DNA of 64,000 nucleotides from Streptosporangium carneum (GCF_027922005.1 NZ_BSEV01000024.1:1-64000); one strand, 5' to 3'; counted from the stretch's first letter, positions 25,500 through 37,672 are shown. Translations and numbers: made by a program. Notes: generated by a model from the sequence alone, not told the origin.

Positions 25500-25901
25500 G
25501 TGTTCGACTCCACCGGCTTCGAGCTGGAAGACCTGGAACGCGTCGGCCGGGACGCCGAGAACGAGATACGGCGCCTCGCCGAGATAGAGGCCGAGCTCGG
25601 TGACGTGCGCGGCACGGGGACGGGGGCCGACGGGCTCATCACCGTGACCGTCGACGGCTCGGGCAGGGTGGAGGGGATCGACCTCAACCCCCGCGTCATG
25701 CGCCTGGACAGTCACACCCTGGCGGCCGAGCTCATGAAGGCGATCGGGAAGGCGGGGGAGGACGGGGAGCGCAGGGTCCGCGAGATCCTCGAAGACGCCG
25801 GGCTCTCCGCGGCCCCGCCGGACCTCGACGAGGCGCGGGAGCAGATGACGGTGGCCTACGAGTCCTTCGCCCGCGCCGTCGACGGCCTCTCCGGACGCTG
25901 A
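25500..25901 (+). CDS. YbaB/EbfC-like protein (cassette B, gene 3, divergent)
   Basis: The 133-residue protein has the YbaB core: GLITVTVDGSGRVEGIDLNP, then MRLDSHTLAAELMKAIGKAG. Its nearest visible relative is the YbaB-like protein at 23732. The GTG at 25500 is preferred because GAAGGGGG stands 6 bp in front; a GTG one codon earlier is also possible. Here the YbaB-like gene is divergent from the other two cassette genes instead of following them. An AT-rich stretch (25415-25450) between the two starts probably holds both promoters. Confidence 0.75.
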   Translation: MFDSTGFELEDLERVGRDAENEIRRLAEIEAELGDVRGTGTGADGLITVTVDGSGRVEGIDLNPRVMRLDSHTLAAELMKAIGKAGEDGERRVREILEDAGLSAAPPDLDEAREQMTVAYESFARAVDGLSGR

Positions 25902-26036
25902 GGTCCGGGCGGAACGCGGCAGGTCCCTCTCCGGCGACGCGGGGAAGGGACTCGCCTCCTCATGGAGTTCGAGATCCGGTCCCCTCAGAGGCGACGGAAG
26001 CCGACCCGTGGGCGCACGCACGCGAGCGGCTCGACT

Positions 26037-26067
26037 TTGACCTCAAGTGCGGTTGAGTTTCTAGGCT
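26037..26067 (+). promoter_or_regulatory. MerR-type promoter of the NmrA-like gene
   Basis: TTGACC (26037-26042) and TAGGCT (26062-26067) are separated by 19 bp. This is the overlong spacer typical of promoters activated by MerR-family regulators. Inside the spacer lies the inverted repeat CTCAA-N6-TTGAG (26042-26057), the style of site such proteins bind. No merR gene is recognised in the window. The promoter lies 43 bp before the GTG of the downstream gene. Confidence 0.6.
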
Positions 26068-26110
26068 CGCCGGTGACTGATCCAGGCAGGACGACCTAAG
26101 GAACTCGACT

Positions 26111-26917
26111 GTGACGACCTTGGTGACAGGCGCCACCGGGAACACCGGCCGGCACGTTGTGGCAGAGCTGGTTCGCCGAGGAGAGCGGGTGCGGGCACTG
26201 ACGCGAGACCCGGCGGCGAACGCGGGAAGGTTTCCGGCCGAGGTGGAGCTGGTGGCCGGCACGCACACGGCGCCGGAGAGGTTGGACGCCGCACTCCACG
26301 GCGTCAGCCGGTTGCACGTCACGGTGACGGCGGGGCTTGCCGAGGTCGGGCCCGAACTGGTCCGGCGGGCGGTCGCCGCGGGCGTTCGACGCATCACCGT
26401 GCTGTGGGGCGGCTGGGTGGGCCCGGTCGAGCAGGCGGTGGCGGACTCGGGCGTGGAATGGACGCGTCTGGAAGCACAGGAGTTCATGTCCAACACGTTG
26501 ACCTGGGCCGAGTCGATTCGAGCCGAGGGAGTGGTCCGAGAACCGTACGACTTTCCCAGCGCGCTGGTGCACGAGGCCGACATCGCGGCCGTGGCGGCCG
26601 TCGCGCTGCTCGATGACGGCCACGCAGGGCAGTCCTACAACCTCACCGGACCCGAACCGCTGACCCCGAGTGAGCGGATCGCGATCCTGTCCCGGACGCT
26701 CCGCCGCGACATCGCCTTCGAGCCGATAACGCACGAACAGGCGATCGACAGGCTGACGGCCACCGGAGTGTCCCAGGCGGACGCCGAGTATGTCGTCGGC
26801 TGGTACGCCGCGCCCAGTGACTCCTCCACGACCGTGGACGACACGGTCGCACGGGTGACCGGTCGTCCGGCACGTACGTTCGTACAGTGGGCGGACGAGC
26901 ACGCGGACCGTTTCTAG
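26111..26917 (+). CDS. NmrA-like NAD(P)-binding protein
   Basis: The 268-residue protein has the Rossmann start VTGATGNTGRHVVAELVRRG (G-x-x-G-x-x-G) of the atypical short-chain dehydrogenases called NmrA-like. There is no Tyr-x-x-x-Lys catalytic pair at the usual place. Such proteins act as redox sensors or as reductases of quinones and similar compounds. It carries the usual C-terminal substrate-domain helix set (LTPSERIAILSRTLRRDIAF). The gene starts with GTG after AAGGAAC, stands alone under a MerR-type promoter, and has its own terminator. It is not an obvious type VII component, so it may be a passenger. Confidence 0.85.
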   Translation: MTTLVTGATGNTGRHVVAELVRRGERVRALTRDPAANAGRFPAEVELVAGTHTAPERLDAALHGVSRLHVTVTAGLAEVGPELVRRAVAAGVRRITVLWGGWVGPVEQAVADSGVEWTRLEAQEFMSNTLTWAESIRAEGVVREPYDFPSALVHEADIAAVAAVALLDDGHAGQSYNLTGPEPLTPSERIAILSRTLRRDIAFEPITHEQAIDRLTATGVSQADAEYVVGWYAAPSDSSTTVDDTVARVTGRPARTFVQWADEHADRF

Positions 26918-27019
26918 GCTGGGAACGATCTCCATCGGCCGAACGCGCCCACGTCGGCCGATCTCCCTTTCGGGCTTCCTCCTCTTCGAGGCTCTCCGCT
27001 TTCCGAGGGCGGGCCGTCA

Positions 27020-27050
27020 GGGCCCGTACCCATGTGGGTACGGGCCCTTT
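27020..27050 (+). terminator. Terminator of the NmrA-like gene
   Basis: GGGCCCGTACCCA (27020-27032) and TGGGTACGGGCCC (27035-27047) form a perfect 13-bp stem with a two-base centre, followed by TTT. It lies 100 bp past the NmrA-like stop and 67 bp from the end of the opposite gene, so it may serve both. Confidence 0.75.
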
Positions 27051-27116
27051 CCGGGTGGGTTCCCGAACCCGGGATCCGCGGCTTTCAGGCCGCGTGCTCT
27101 CCCGGGTGCGACCGGG

Positions 27117-29360
27117 TCACCCGCAGTTGCCCCAGGCCGCCCCGGTGTTGCCCGAGGGGCCGCCGCCGGTGAAGCGCACGCACTTGCCCTTCGCGGACAG
27201 GAAGACCGGGCCGGCGTAGTACTCGTAGTTGCCCCGGTCGGTCTTGCTCTCGCCGTTCTGGACCTCCAGGGTCGCCCAGACGGAGGTGGCGGTCCCGACG
27301 TCGACGGTCTTCATGGTGACCACGCAGTTGGTGCCGCTGGAGGAGTTGTAGAGCTGGTAGGTGGTCCCTCCGTTGAAGGACGCCGAACGCTGCACGTAGA
27401 AGCCCGCTCCGCAGACCCTCTGCGGGGTGTACGGGTTGGCGCGCTGCGGCGGCGGCGTCGGCCTGCCGGTCGGCGGCTGGGTCGGCGCCTGGGTGGTCGG
27501 CCTGGCCGTCACCGGGGCGGCGGACACCTCGTTCGTCGGCTTGGCCGTGGGCCTGCTGGTCGGCGGCCAGGTCGGCGTTTCCCCGGTGGGCCGTACGGTC
27601 ACGGTGGGAGTCGGCCGCGCGGTCCGGGTCGGGGCCGGGGTCGGCCTCGCGGCCTCGGTGGGCTTGGCCGACGCGGTGGGCTTGGCGGCCTCCGTGGGCT
27701 TCGGGGTCTCGGTCGGCTTGACGGCCGGCGAGGCGGCCGAGGTCGCCGTCGGGCTGGGCGTCGAGGAGGCGGGCGCCCTGGACTGGCTCGGGCTCGGGCT
27801 GTTGCCGGTGGAGGCGGTCGGCGACGCGCTCGGCGACGCGGTCGGCGTCACGGTGACGGTCACGGTCGGCGTCGGCGTGTGGGCCGGCGTCGGCTCGACC
27901 GTCGGGATCTGGGACGGCTTCCCGGTCGGCTTGCCCGTCGGCGTGTGCGACGCCTGGGCGCTGGCCTCCGGCGTCGGCACGGCGGTCGGGACCACGGGCG
28001 CGGCCGTCGGCGCGGGAACGGTCGGCACGACGGCGGGCGGGCTGGCGAAGGAGGTCAGGGTCGGGACCGGAGGCTCGACCGTCGGCCCGTCCGTGGCCAG
28101 CCTGAGCGGGCCGACGTCGGGGACCTGCGGGTCGGGGGTGGTGCCCCACGGCACGGTCACCTTGCCCTCCGGGTCCTGCGGGTCCTGTCCCGTCCCCTGG
28201 CCGCCGCCCTGCGTCGGGTCCTGGCCGCGCTCCTGGGACTGCTCGACCAGCTCCAGCGGCCTGTTGGCGGCGCCGTTCGCCGACGCCTGCTCGACGTTGT
28301 TGAGCGAGGTGTAGTTCCCCGCCGCCCACAGGCCGAGCCCGGCCAGCAGGCCGACCACGCCGACGGAGGCGGCCAGCATGACGGGGACGCCGCCGACTCT
28401 CCTCTTCTCGCCGGAGGCCGTCACCTGCAGCACGATGGGGGCCTGCGCCGAGGGCGCCGACTCCCGGGGAAGCGGCGGCGCGCCCCAGCCGGACGGCGCC
28501 GCCGGTTGCGGAACGGCGGCGTCTGGCTGCTGCGGCACGGCCTGCGGGAGGTTGTCGCCGGTGATCCTGATCGCGGGCTGGTCGCCGAGCAGCTGGAGCA
28601 TGGCGGCCTTGGTGTCAGGTCGCCCCTGCGGCTGCTTGTCCAGGCAGGAGATCAGGAGGGAGGTGAGCGCGGGCGGCAGCCCCGACAGGTCGGGGGAGCC
28701 GTTGAGGACGGCCTGCGGGTCCCCCGAGAAGGGCGCGCGTCCCGTCGCGGCGTAGGCGATGGTCGCGGCCCAGGCGAACAGGTCGGCGGGCCTGCCCGGC
28801 CCGGGCCCCGCGCCGCCGGTGAGGTTCGCGTGGACCTGTTCGGGGGCGTGGTAGTCGGGTTCCCCGCCCGCGACGCCGAGAGCCGTGTCGCAGACGCGCG
28901 GCCCCTCGGCGCTCAGGAGCACGGTGTCGGGGTTCAGGGCGCCATGGGCCAGACCCGCCAGGTGGATGGCCGTGAGCGCGGTGAGGGTGCCGACCGCCAG
29001 GCGCTCCAGGGCGTCCGGGGCCAGCGGCCCCTCGGCCTCGACCGTCTCGCGCAGGGAACGGCCCTCGACGTGCTCGCGGACGACGTAGGGGGAGTCGTCG
29101 AACCAGCCGACCTCGATCAGCTTGGCGGTATGCGCTCCGGAGATCCGTCTCGCCGCGTGGAGCCGGTTGGTGATCTGCTCTCGTGTCTGAGGGTCGGCAT
29201 GGGGGCAGGGAGGGAGGATCCGGATGACGCGCAGAGTCTCGTTGTCGGGGAGACGCCCCAGGTAGACGGCCTGGCCGGGGTCGTGGCTCAGCCGTCCGAC
29301 AAGGAGGTAAACGCCTACGCGCTCCGGATCTTCAGGTAGTAATGGGTTGAAATCCCCCAT
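27117..29360 (-). CDS. Membrane pseudokinase with Pro/Thr stalk and SapA-like external domain
   Basis: The 747-residue protein has an N-terminal kinase fold (about 15-260) that has lost catalysis. The loop normally HRDLKPxN reads HGALNPDT (139-146, no catalytic Asp), DFG is replaced by CDTALG (157-162), the Gly-rich loop is absent, and the strand-3 Lys position reads RVIRIL. The APE motif survives (HAPEQ, 171-175). A Pro-rich linker, one membrane helix (about 325-348) and a very long Pro/Thr/Ser stalk follow. The last 100 residues, beginning NPYTPQRVCGAGFYV and containing NNCVVTMK-like SGTNCVVTMKTV, resemble Streptomyces spore-associated protein A. It lies downstream of mycP on the same strand. 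It is likely a scaffold or sensor at the secretion site rather than an enzyme. Confidence 0.8.
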   Translation of the reverse strand: MGDFNPLLPEDPERVGVYLLVGRLSHDPGQAVYLGRLPDNETLRVIRILPPCPHADPQTREQITNRLHAARRISGAHTAKLIEVGWFDDSPYVVREHVEGRSLRETVEAEGPLAPDALERLAVGTLTALTAIHLAGLAHGALNPDTVLLSAEGPRVCDTALGVAGGEPDYHAPEQVHANLTGGAGPGPGRPADLFAWAATIAYAATGRAPFSGDPQAVLNGSPDLSGLPPALTSLLISCLDKQPQGRPDTKAAMLQLLGDQPAIRITGDNLPQAVPQQPDAAVPQPAAPSGWGAPPLPRESAPSAQAPIVLQVTASGEKRRVGGVPVMLAASVGVVGLLAGLGLWAAGNYTSLNNVEQASANGAANRPLELVEQSQERGQDPTQGGGQGTGQDPQDPEGKVTVPWGTTPDPQVPDVGPLRLATDGPTVEPPVPTLTSFASPPAVVPTVPAPTAAPVVPTAVPTPEASAQASHTPTGKPTGKPSQIPTVEPTPAHTPTPTVTVTVTPTASPSASPTASTGNSPSPSQSRAPASSTPSPTATSAASPAVKPTETPKPTEAAKPTASAKPTEAARPTPAPTRTARPTPTVTVRPTGETPTWPPTSRPTAKPTNEVSAAPVTARPTTQAPTQPPTGRPTPPPQRANPYTPQRVCGAGFYVQRSASFNGGTTYQLYNSSSGTNCVVTMKTVDVGTATSVWATLEVQNGESKTDRGNYEYYAGPVFLSAKGKCVRFTGGGPSGNTGAAWGNCG

Positions 29361-29462
29361 TGCGATCCTTCCACCTCAACTTTTGATAAATCCTTCTATA
29401 AGTTGATCTAGGGACTATCAAAGCAAACTTGACCCGTGAAGTTCACTCGTTTCACATGTCTT

Positions 29463-30719
29463 TCACGGCTTGTTATCCGAAACGCCGGGCCGCCAGCCCC
29501 TGCGACGCCCCATCGGGACGGTGAACCTGCCGAGAACGACCAGGACGGCCGCGGCGAGACAGAGCAGGGCGACCCACAGCGCGATCGAGACGCTCAGGCC
29601 GTCGGCGACGGGCGTGTGCCGTATCGCGTCCCGGGGCAGCGGGACGGGCTCCTGCGGCGCGAGCGCCACCTCGTCGGAGGCCGTGATCGACGAGACCGCC
29701 ATCAGGGGGTTGACCATGCCCGAGCCGGTCCCGGCCCCCGAACCGCCGTCCGCGGTCCGCGCGATGCGCCAGCGCACCTGGTCCTTGTTCAGCTCGGGGT
29801 GACGGGCGCGGACCAGCGCGGCGACCCCCGCCACGTACGCGGAGGAGAAGCTGGTGCCCTTCTCGTCCTCCACGTAGGTCCGCCCGGGCCAGGTGCTGGT
29901 GATGTCCTGGCCGGGAGCGAGCACCGTGACGGGGGTCGTGGTGTTCGAGTAGTCGGTCCTCGCCCCGTCGCGACCGGCGGCGCCGACCGAGATGACCCCG
30001 GGGTAGGCGGCCGGATACGCGGGCGCGGGAGTGCCGTCCTCCTTCTGCACGTTGCCCGCGGCGGCGACCACGACCACGTCCTTGGCCAGCGCGTAGGCGA
30101 CCGCGTTCCGCAGGTCGGGCTGGTCGCTCGCCTGGACCGAGACGTTGATCACGTCGGCGCCGAGCTGGGCGGCCTTGACGATGCCCAGGGCCAGCCTGCC
30201 CAGGTCCCCTCTGCCGTCCGCGGTCTGCTTGATCGAGATCAGCCTGGCCTCGGGCGCGACCCCGGCGAAGGGCACCCCCTTGAGCCTGACTCCTCCGATG
30301 ATGCCCGCGACCGCGGTGCCGTGGCCGACGCAGTCGGCGGTGCCGGTGTCGGTGAGGTCGATCGCGGTGACCCGGGTCAGCTGGGGGTGCGCGGTGTCCA
30401 CGCCGCTGTCGACGATCGCGACGGTCACCCCCGCGCCCCTGGTCAGCCGCCACACCTCGGACAGGCTGAGCCGCCGCTGCGCCCACGGCTCCCCGATGCT
30501 CGTGGTGCCGCGCCCGGGGGAGCAGGGGACGGGCTCCCGCGCGCGTCCCTGGATCCGCGCGGCGGCGGGAACCGTCGCCGTGGTCGCCGCCGCGGCAGGG
30601 ACGGAGGCCAGGACGGTGGCGGGGACGCTGACAGGGGCGCTGACAGGGGCGGTGGCGGGGAGCGGAGCCGTGACCGCCGCTAGCACTGACACCGCGGCGA
30701 GCGCTCGAACGATCACCAT
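29463..30719 (-). CDS. mycP: Type VII secretion-associated serine protease mycosin
   Basis: Mycosin is a subtilisin-family protease anchored on the outer face of the membrane that stabilises and regulates the type VII complex. The 418-residue protein has a signal region (1-45), then the catalytic triad Asp104 (VAIVDSGVD), His133 (CVGHGTAVAG) and Ser290 (GTSFSSAYVAG). The oxyanion Asn sits in AAAGNV, and a membrane helix lies near the C terminus (SIALWVALLCLAAAVLVVLG). All catalytic residues are present. It is on the minus strand, upstream of the pseudokinase gene with about 100 bp between, and closes the type VII locus. Confidence 0.95.
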   Translation of the reverse strand: MVIVRALAAVSVLAAVTAPLPATAPVSAPVSVPATVLASVPAAAATTATVPAAARIQGRAREPVPCSPGRGTTSIGEPWAQRRLSLSEVWRLTRGAGVTVAIVDSGVDTAHPQLTRVTAIDLTDTGTADCVGHGTAVAGIIGGVRLKGVPFAGVAPEARLISIKQTADGRGDLGRLALGIVKAAQLGADVINVSVQASDQPDLRNAVAYALAKDVVVVAAAGNVQKEDGTPAPAYPAAYPGVISVGAAGRDGARTDYSNTTTPVTVLAPGQDITSTWPGRTYVEDEKGTSFSSAYVAGVAALVRARHPELNKDQVRWRIARTADGGSGAGTGSGMVNPLMAVSSITASDEVALAPQEPVPLPRDAIRHTPVADGLSVSIALWVALLCLAAAVLVVLGRFTVPMGRRRGWRPGVSDNKP

Positions 30720-30912
30720 GCGTCCCCCAAGCCCGGTGAATATCGGGCAGAACCCTACTCAACCCGATCAAGCGCCGTCACGGTCTCGAAGGATTTCTCA
30801 GGTGGGAGGCGGCATCTCGCGGTCCTAAGCTGGCTGCGGTGAGCGAGCGAGGTGAGCGAGTCCGCCAGCGGGGCGACCGTTCGGGTCTCGAGGAGAGTGG
30901 CGGGGAGCGGAC

Positions 30913-34346
<3,434 letters not shown>

Positions 34347-34693
34347 CCGCGGGACGACAGTCCGACCAGAGCTGTTCTGTGGATCTTCGCCCACAGTGGG
34401 GAGCGGCCGGAGGGGCGCTCCGCGAGGCGGGGAAGGAGCTCATGAAGGAGTCACGGGCGACCCGGCTCCTTCAGGGCGGACGCGGCGCCCGCGGAGCGTT
34501 TTCGCGGGCCGGGAGGCCGACGGGGCGATCGCGGCGGGCGTGAGGAACCACAGAACGGACCCAGGCAGGCGGGAGGCGGCCGTGCCGTGGCGGTTGTTTC
34601 AAATGACCGGTAACGGAACGTGCGCAATCGGTTTCGCGAAGTGGCCCAAAGGCCGTACTCTCCCATAGTGAACTAATGGGGGTTTTGTTACTC
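34347..34693. other. Spacer between ligA and the GGDEF-EAL gene
   Basis: No gene is seen. GAAGGAG (34444-34450) and CTCCTTC (34466-34472), with CGGG/CCCG inside, form a hairpin 98 bp past the ligA stop that could end its transcript. The last 80 bp before the next gene are AT-richer and probably contain its promoter. Confidence 0.5.
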
Positions 34694-36775
34694 ATGGCCG
34701 ACCCAAACGACACCCGCGACACAGGGCCGCGTGTGGGCTCACCCCTGTGGGCCTATCTCACCGCCGTCACCACGGTCGGGCTTCTCGTCCTCGCGGCGGC
34801 CCAGTGGCTGAACGGTCCGGCGCAGCTGGTCGACCTCGCGCGCAGCCCGCTGTTCTGGATGCTGGCGGTCCTGATCGTGGTGGGGGAGCTGCGTCCGGTG
34901 CTGCTGTCGTCGTCGATGACGGTCGGGGGCACCTACCCGTCGACGATGTTCACCTTCGCCGCCCTGCTCCATTACGGGCTGCCGGTCGCCGTGCTGACCC
35001 AGGCGGTCGGCATCGTCGTCAACAGGGCCGTCACCCGCAAGGCGTGGCACCGGGTCGCGTTCAACATCGCGCAGGCGACGCTGGCCTGCACCGCGGCGGG
35101 GGCGGTGCTCGCGGCCTTCGGCGGCCACGCGATCCCGGCGATCTCCTGGGTGCCCAGGGGCCCTGACATGCTAGCGATCGGGCTGGCGGGGCTGGCCTAC
35201 TTCGTGGTCAGGGCGCTGCTGGTCTCCGGCGCCGTCGCGCTGCACGAACGGCGCTCCATCCACCGGGTGATCAGGAGCACGATCGGCCACCAGAGCCTCG
35301 TCTACGCCGGGCTGCTCGGCCTGGCCCCGCTGGTCGTGGTCGTGATGAACCACTCCCCGGCGCTGGTGCCGCTGTTCCTCGCGCCGATGGTCGCCGTCTA
35401 CTTCACCGCGACCCTGTCGGTCCGTCGCGACCACCAGGCGACGCACGACGCGCTCACCGGCCTGCCCAACCGCAAGATGCTCGTGGTCAGCACGGAGGAG
35501 GCGCTCGCCGAGGCGCGGGCGGACGACAGGGTCGGTCTGTTCCTGCTCGACCTCGACCGGTTCAAGGAGGTCAACGACACCCTCGGGCACCCGGTCGGCG
35601 ACCGGCTGCTGCAGATCGTGGCGCACCGGCTCATCCACAGCGTACGGCCGGGCGACGTGGTCGCCAGGCTCGGCGGCGACGAGTTCGCGGTGCTGCTGCC
35701 CTCGATCAGGGACGCCGCCGCGGCCAGGGAGGTGGCCGCACGGCTGCGGGTCGCCCTCACCGAGCCGGTCAGGCTCGAAGGGATGACCTTCGACCTGGAC
35801 GCCTCGGTCGGCATCGCGCTCTACCCCGACCACGCGCCGGACTTCGAGATGCTGATGCAGCGCTCCGACGTGGCGATGTACCTCGCCAAGGAGGCGCGCA
35901 CCGGCGTCGAGATCTACGTCGCGGACAAGGACAGGAACAGCCCCGAACGGCTCAACCTCCTCGGCGACCTGCGTAGAGCCATCGACCGTTCCGAGCTCAG
36001 GCTCTACTACCAGCCGAAGCTCGACCTGGCCAGCGGCCAGGTGCGTGGCGTCGAGGCGCTGCTGCGCTGGCGTCACCCCGAGCGAGGGATGATCTCCCCG
36101 GGGGAGTTCGTGCCGATGGCGGAGCAGTCGTACCTGATGCGGCACCTGACCCAGTACGTCATCGACGCGGCGCTGGAGCAGACCGCCCACTGGTGGCACA
36201 CCGGCCTGCACGAGCAGGTCTCCGTCAACGTCTCCGCCCGGGACCTGCTCGACTCCGCCCTCCCCGAACGACTCGGGGCGGGCCTGGCGCAGTACCGCCT
36301 GCCGCCGAAGGCGATCCAGCTTGAGGTCACCGAGCGTGTCCTGATGACCGACCAGGCCTACACCGCCGACGCGGTCCGCGCCCTGGCCTCCCTCGGTGTG
36401 CCGCTCGCCCTCGACGACTTCGGCACCGGTTACTCCTCCCTGGTCCGCCTGCAGCGGCTCCCGGTCGCCGAGGTGAAGATCGACGCCTCGTTCGTCCGCA
36501 GGATCGGCGAGTCGAAGGACGACGAGCGGATCGTCCGCTCCATCGTCGACCTGGTCCGCTCGCTGGGGCTGCGCTCGGTCGCGGAGGGCGTCGAGTCGGC
36601 CGACGTGGCGGCCCGCCTGGTCGACATGGGCTGCGAGCTCGCCCAGGGCTGGCTGTTCGCCGAACCCATGTCCGCGGCCGACGCGACCGTCTGGCTCCGC
36701 GAGCGCCGGGACCGGGCGGAGCCGGACCTCGGCTTCCTGCGTCCCGCCGAGGTTCTCGACCCCCAGACGGCATAG
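34694..36775 (+). CDS. rmdB: Membrane GGDEF-EAL cyclic-di-GMP protein (RmdB-like)
   Basis: The product (693 residues) has about seven membrane helices (18-240), a GGDEF domain (motif 327-331, RLGGDEFAVL) and an EAL domain (Glu-Ala-Leu at 454-456, then DDFGTGYSS and AEGVES). Both motifs are intact, so it could make and break c-di-GMP, though the Streptomyces relative RmdB is mainly a phosphodiesterase that affects development. The gene symbol rests on domain layout and on position beside ligA and upstream of gatC, as I recall for S. coelicolor. The ATG at 34694 is 11 bp behind GGGGG; an ATG at 34676 (six codons earlier) is also possible. Confidence 0.85.
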   Translation: MADPNDTRDTGPRVGSPLWAYLTAVTTVGLLVLAAAQWLNGPAQLVDLARSPLFWMLAVLIVVGELRPVLLSSSMTVGGTYPSTMFTFAALLHYGLPVAVLTQAVGIVVNRAVTRKAWHRVAFNIAQATLACTAAGAVLAAFGGHAIPAISWVPRGPDMLAIGLAGLAYFVVRALLVSGAVALHERRSIHRVIRSTIGHQSLVYAGLLGLAPLVVVVMNHSPALVPLFLAPMVAVYFTATLSVRRDHQATHDALTGLPNRKMLVVSTEEALAEARADDRVGLFLLDLDRFKEVNDTLGHPVGDRLLQIVAHRLIHSVRPGDVVARLGGDEFAVLLPSIRDAAAAREVAARLRVALTEPVRLEGMTFDLDASVGIALYPDHAPDFEMLMQRSDVAMYLAKEARTGVEIYVADKDRNSPERLNLLGDLRRAIDRSELRLYYQPKLDLASGQVRGVEALLRWRHPERGMISPGEFVPMAEQSYLMRHLTQYVIDAALEQTAHWWHTGLHEQVSVNVSARDLLDSALPERLGAGLAQYRLPPKAIQLEVTERVLMTDQAYTADAVRALASLGVPLALDDFGTGYSSLVRLQRLPVAEVKIDASFVRRIGESKDDERIVRSIVDLVRSLGLRSVAEGVESADVAARLVDMGCELAQGWLFAEPMSAADATVWLRERRDRAEPDLGFLRPAEVLDPQTA

Positions 36776-36889
36776 CGCCCCGACCGGACTCGACCCTCAG
36801 ACCGCGTAGCGCCCCGACCGGACTCGACCCTCAGACCGCGTAGCGCCCCGACCGGACTCGACCTCCAGACCGCGTAGCGCCCTGACCGG
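36773..36889. repeat. Three and a half tandem 34-bp repeats at the end of the GGDEF-EAL gene
   Basis: Units start at 36773, 36807 and 36841, with a partial one at 36875. They begin TAGCGCCCCGACCGGACTCG and end CAGACCGCG. The first TAG is the stop codon of the gene. The unit's end (CTCGACCCTCAGACCGCG) resembles the last codons of the gene itself (CTCGACCCCCAGACGGCA), so the array seems to have grown by repeated duplication of the 3' end. Confidence 0.75.
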
Positions 36890-37372
36890 AGACATTCACC
36901 GGCCAGGTCGCCGCTCATCGGCGCCGGGCAGGTCCGCCCTGCCGCTCGCCGTACCGGCGCCCAGGAGGACAGCCGGTGCGACGGGAGTGGGCGAGGCTCG
37001 GTTCGGTGGGCGGCCGGGCGGAAGGGGGCGACAGGGCGGCACGAAAGGGGTGGTCGACGGGAGTGGGTGAGGCTCGGTTCGGTGGGGGGCCGGCATGCGG
37101 CCGGGTGGAAGGGGGGCGACAGGGCGGCACGGAAGCATGGAAGGGGTGGTCGACGGGGCCGGTCGACGGGGGTGGGTGGGCGATGGGGCCGGGTGAGAGG
37201 GGTGGGTGGCGAGGGCTGTCCGTTTGGTTCCGTTGCCTGTCTCCCGCCCCTGTGAGCGCGTCTCAGACGTCCCTCGCGGGCCGTCGGGGGGCTAATGAGT
37301 CGGGCACGTTAGGTCACGAGCCCTAGGATGACAGTGTCCAATTGCCATTCCACGAAACGGGTTCAACGACTC
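36890..37372. other. GC-rich spacer before gatC with dispersed repeat copy
   Basis: No gene is seen. The 20-bp core CCGCTCGCCGTACCGGCGCC at about 36942-36961 is shared with the two copies near 6500 and 6590. From 36975 to 37200 the strand is G-rich, with GGGAGTGGG(C/T)GAGGCTCGGTTCGG at about 36980 and 37058 as another internal duplication. TAGGAT at 37324-37329 is a plausible -10 box for gatC. Confidence 0.5.
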
Positions 37373-37672
37373 ATGTCCGCCATAACCCGCGACGAGGTCG
37401 CTCACCTCGCCCGGCTGTCCCGGCTGGCGCTGGCCGACGAGGAACTCGACCACTTCGCCGCGCAGCTCGATGTGATCATCGGTGCGGTCGCCCGCGTCGC
37501 CGAGGTGGCGGCCGACGACATCCCGCCGTCCTCGCACGCGCTTCCGCTCACCAACGTCTACCGTCCCGACGAGGTGCGGCCTGGCCTGGCGCCCGAACAG
37601 GCGCTCGCCGCCGCCCCGGCCGTCGAGGACGACCGCTTCCGTGTTCCGCGCATCCTCGGGGAGGAAGCATGA
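37373..37672 (+). CDS. gatC: Aspartyl/glutamyl-tRNA amidotransferase subunit C
   Basis: GatC is the small stabilising subunit of the GatCAB enzyme, which amidates Glu-tRNAGln and Asp-tRNAAsn. The 99-residue protein has the standard start [20 protein letters not shown], the helix [20 protein letters not shown] and the loop [16 protein letters not shown]. The ATG at 37373 gives the normal length. Its stop overlaps the gatA start by 4 bp (ATGA), so the subunits are made together. Confidence 0.96.
   Translation: MSAITRDEVAHLARLSRLALADEELDHFAAQLDVIIGAVARVAEVAADDIPPSSHALPLTNVYRPDEVRPGLAPEQALAAAPAVEDDRFRVPRILGEEA

Noticed and set aside
29361-30912. Possible tRNA or small RNA genes in the spacers near mycP
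   Set aside because: No cloverleaf-compatible sequence or CCA-type end was seen in these or other spacers of the window.
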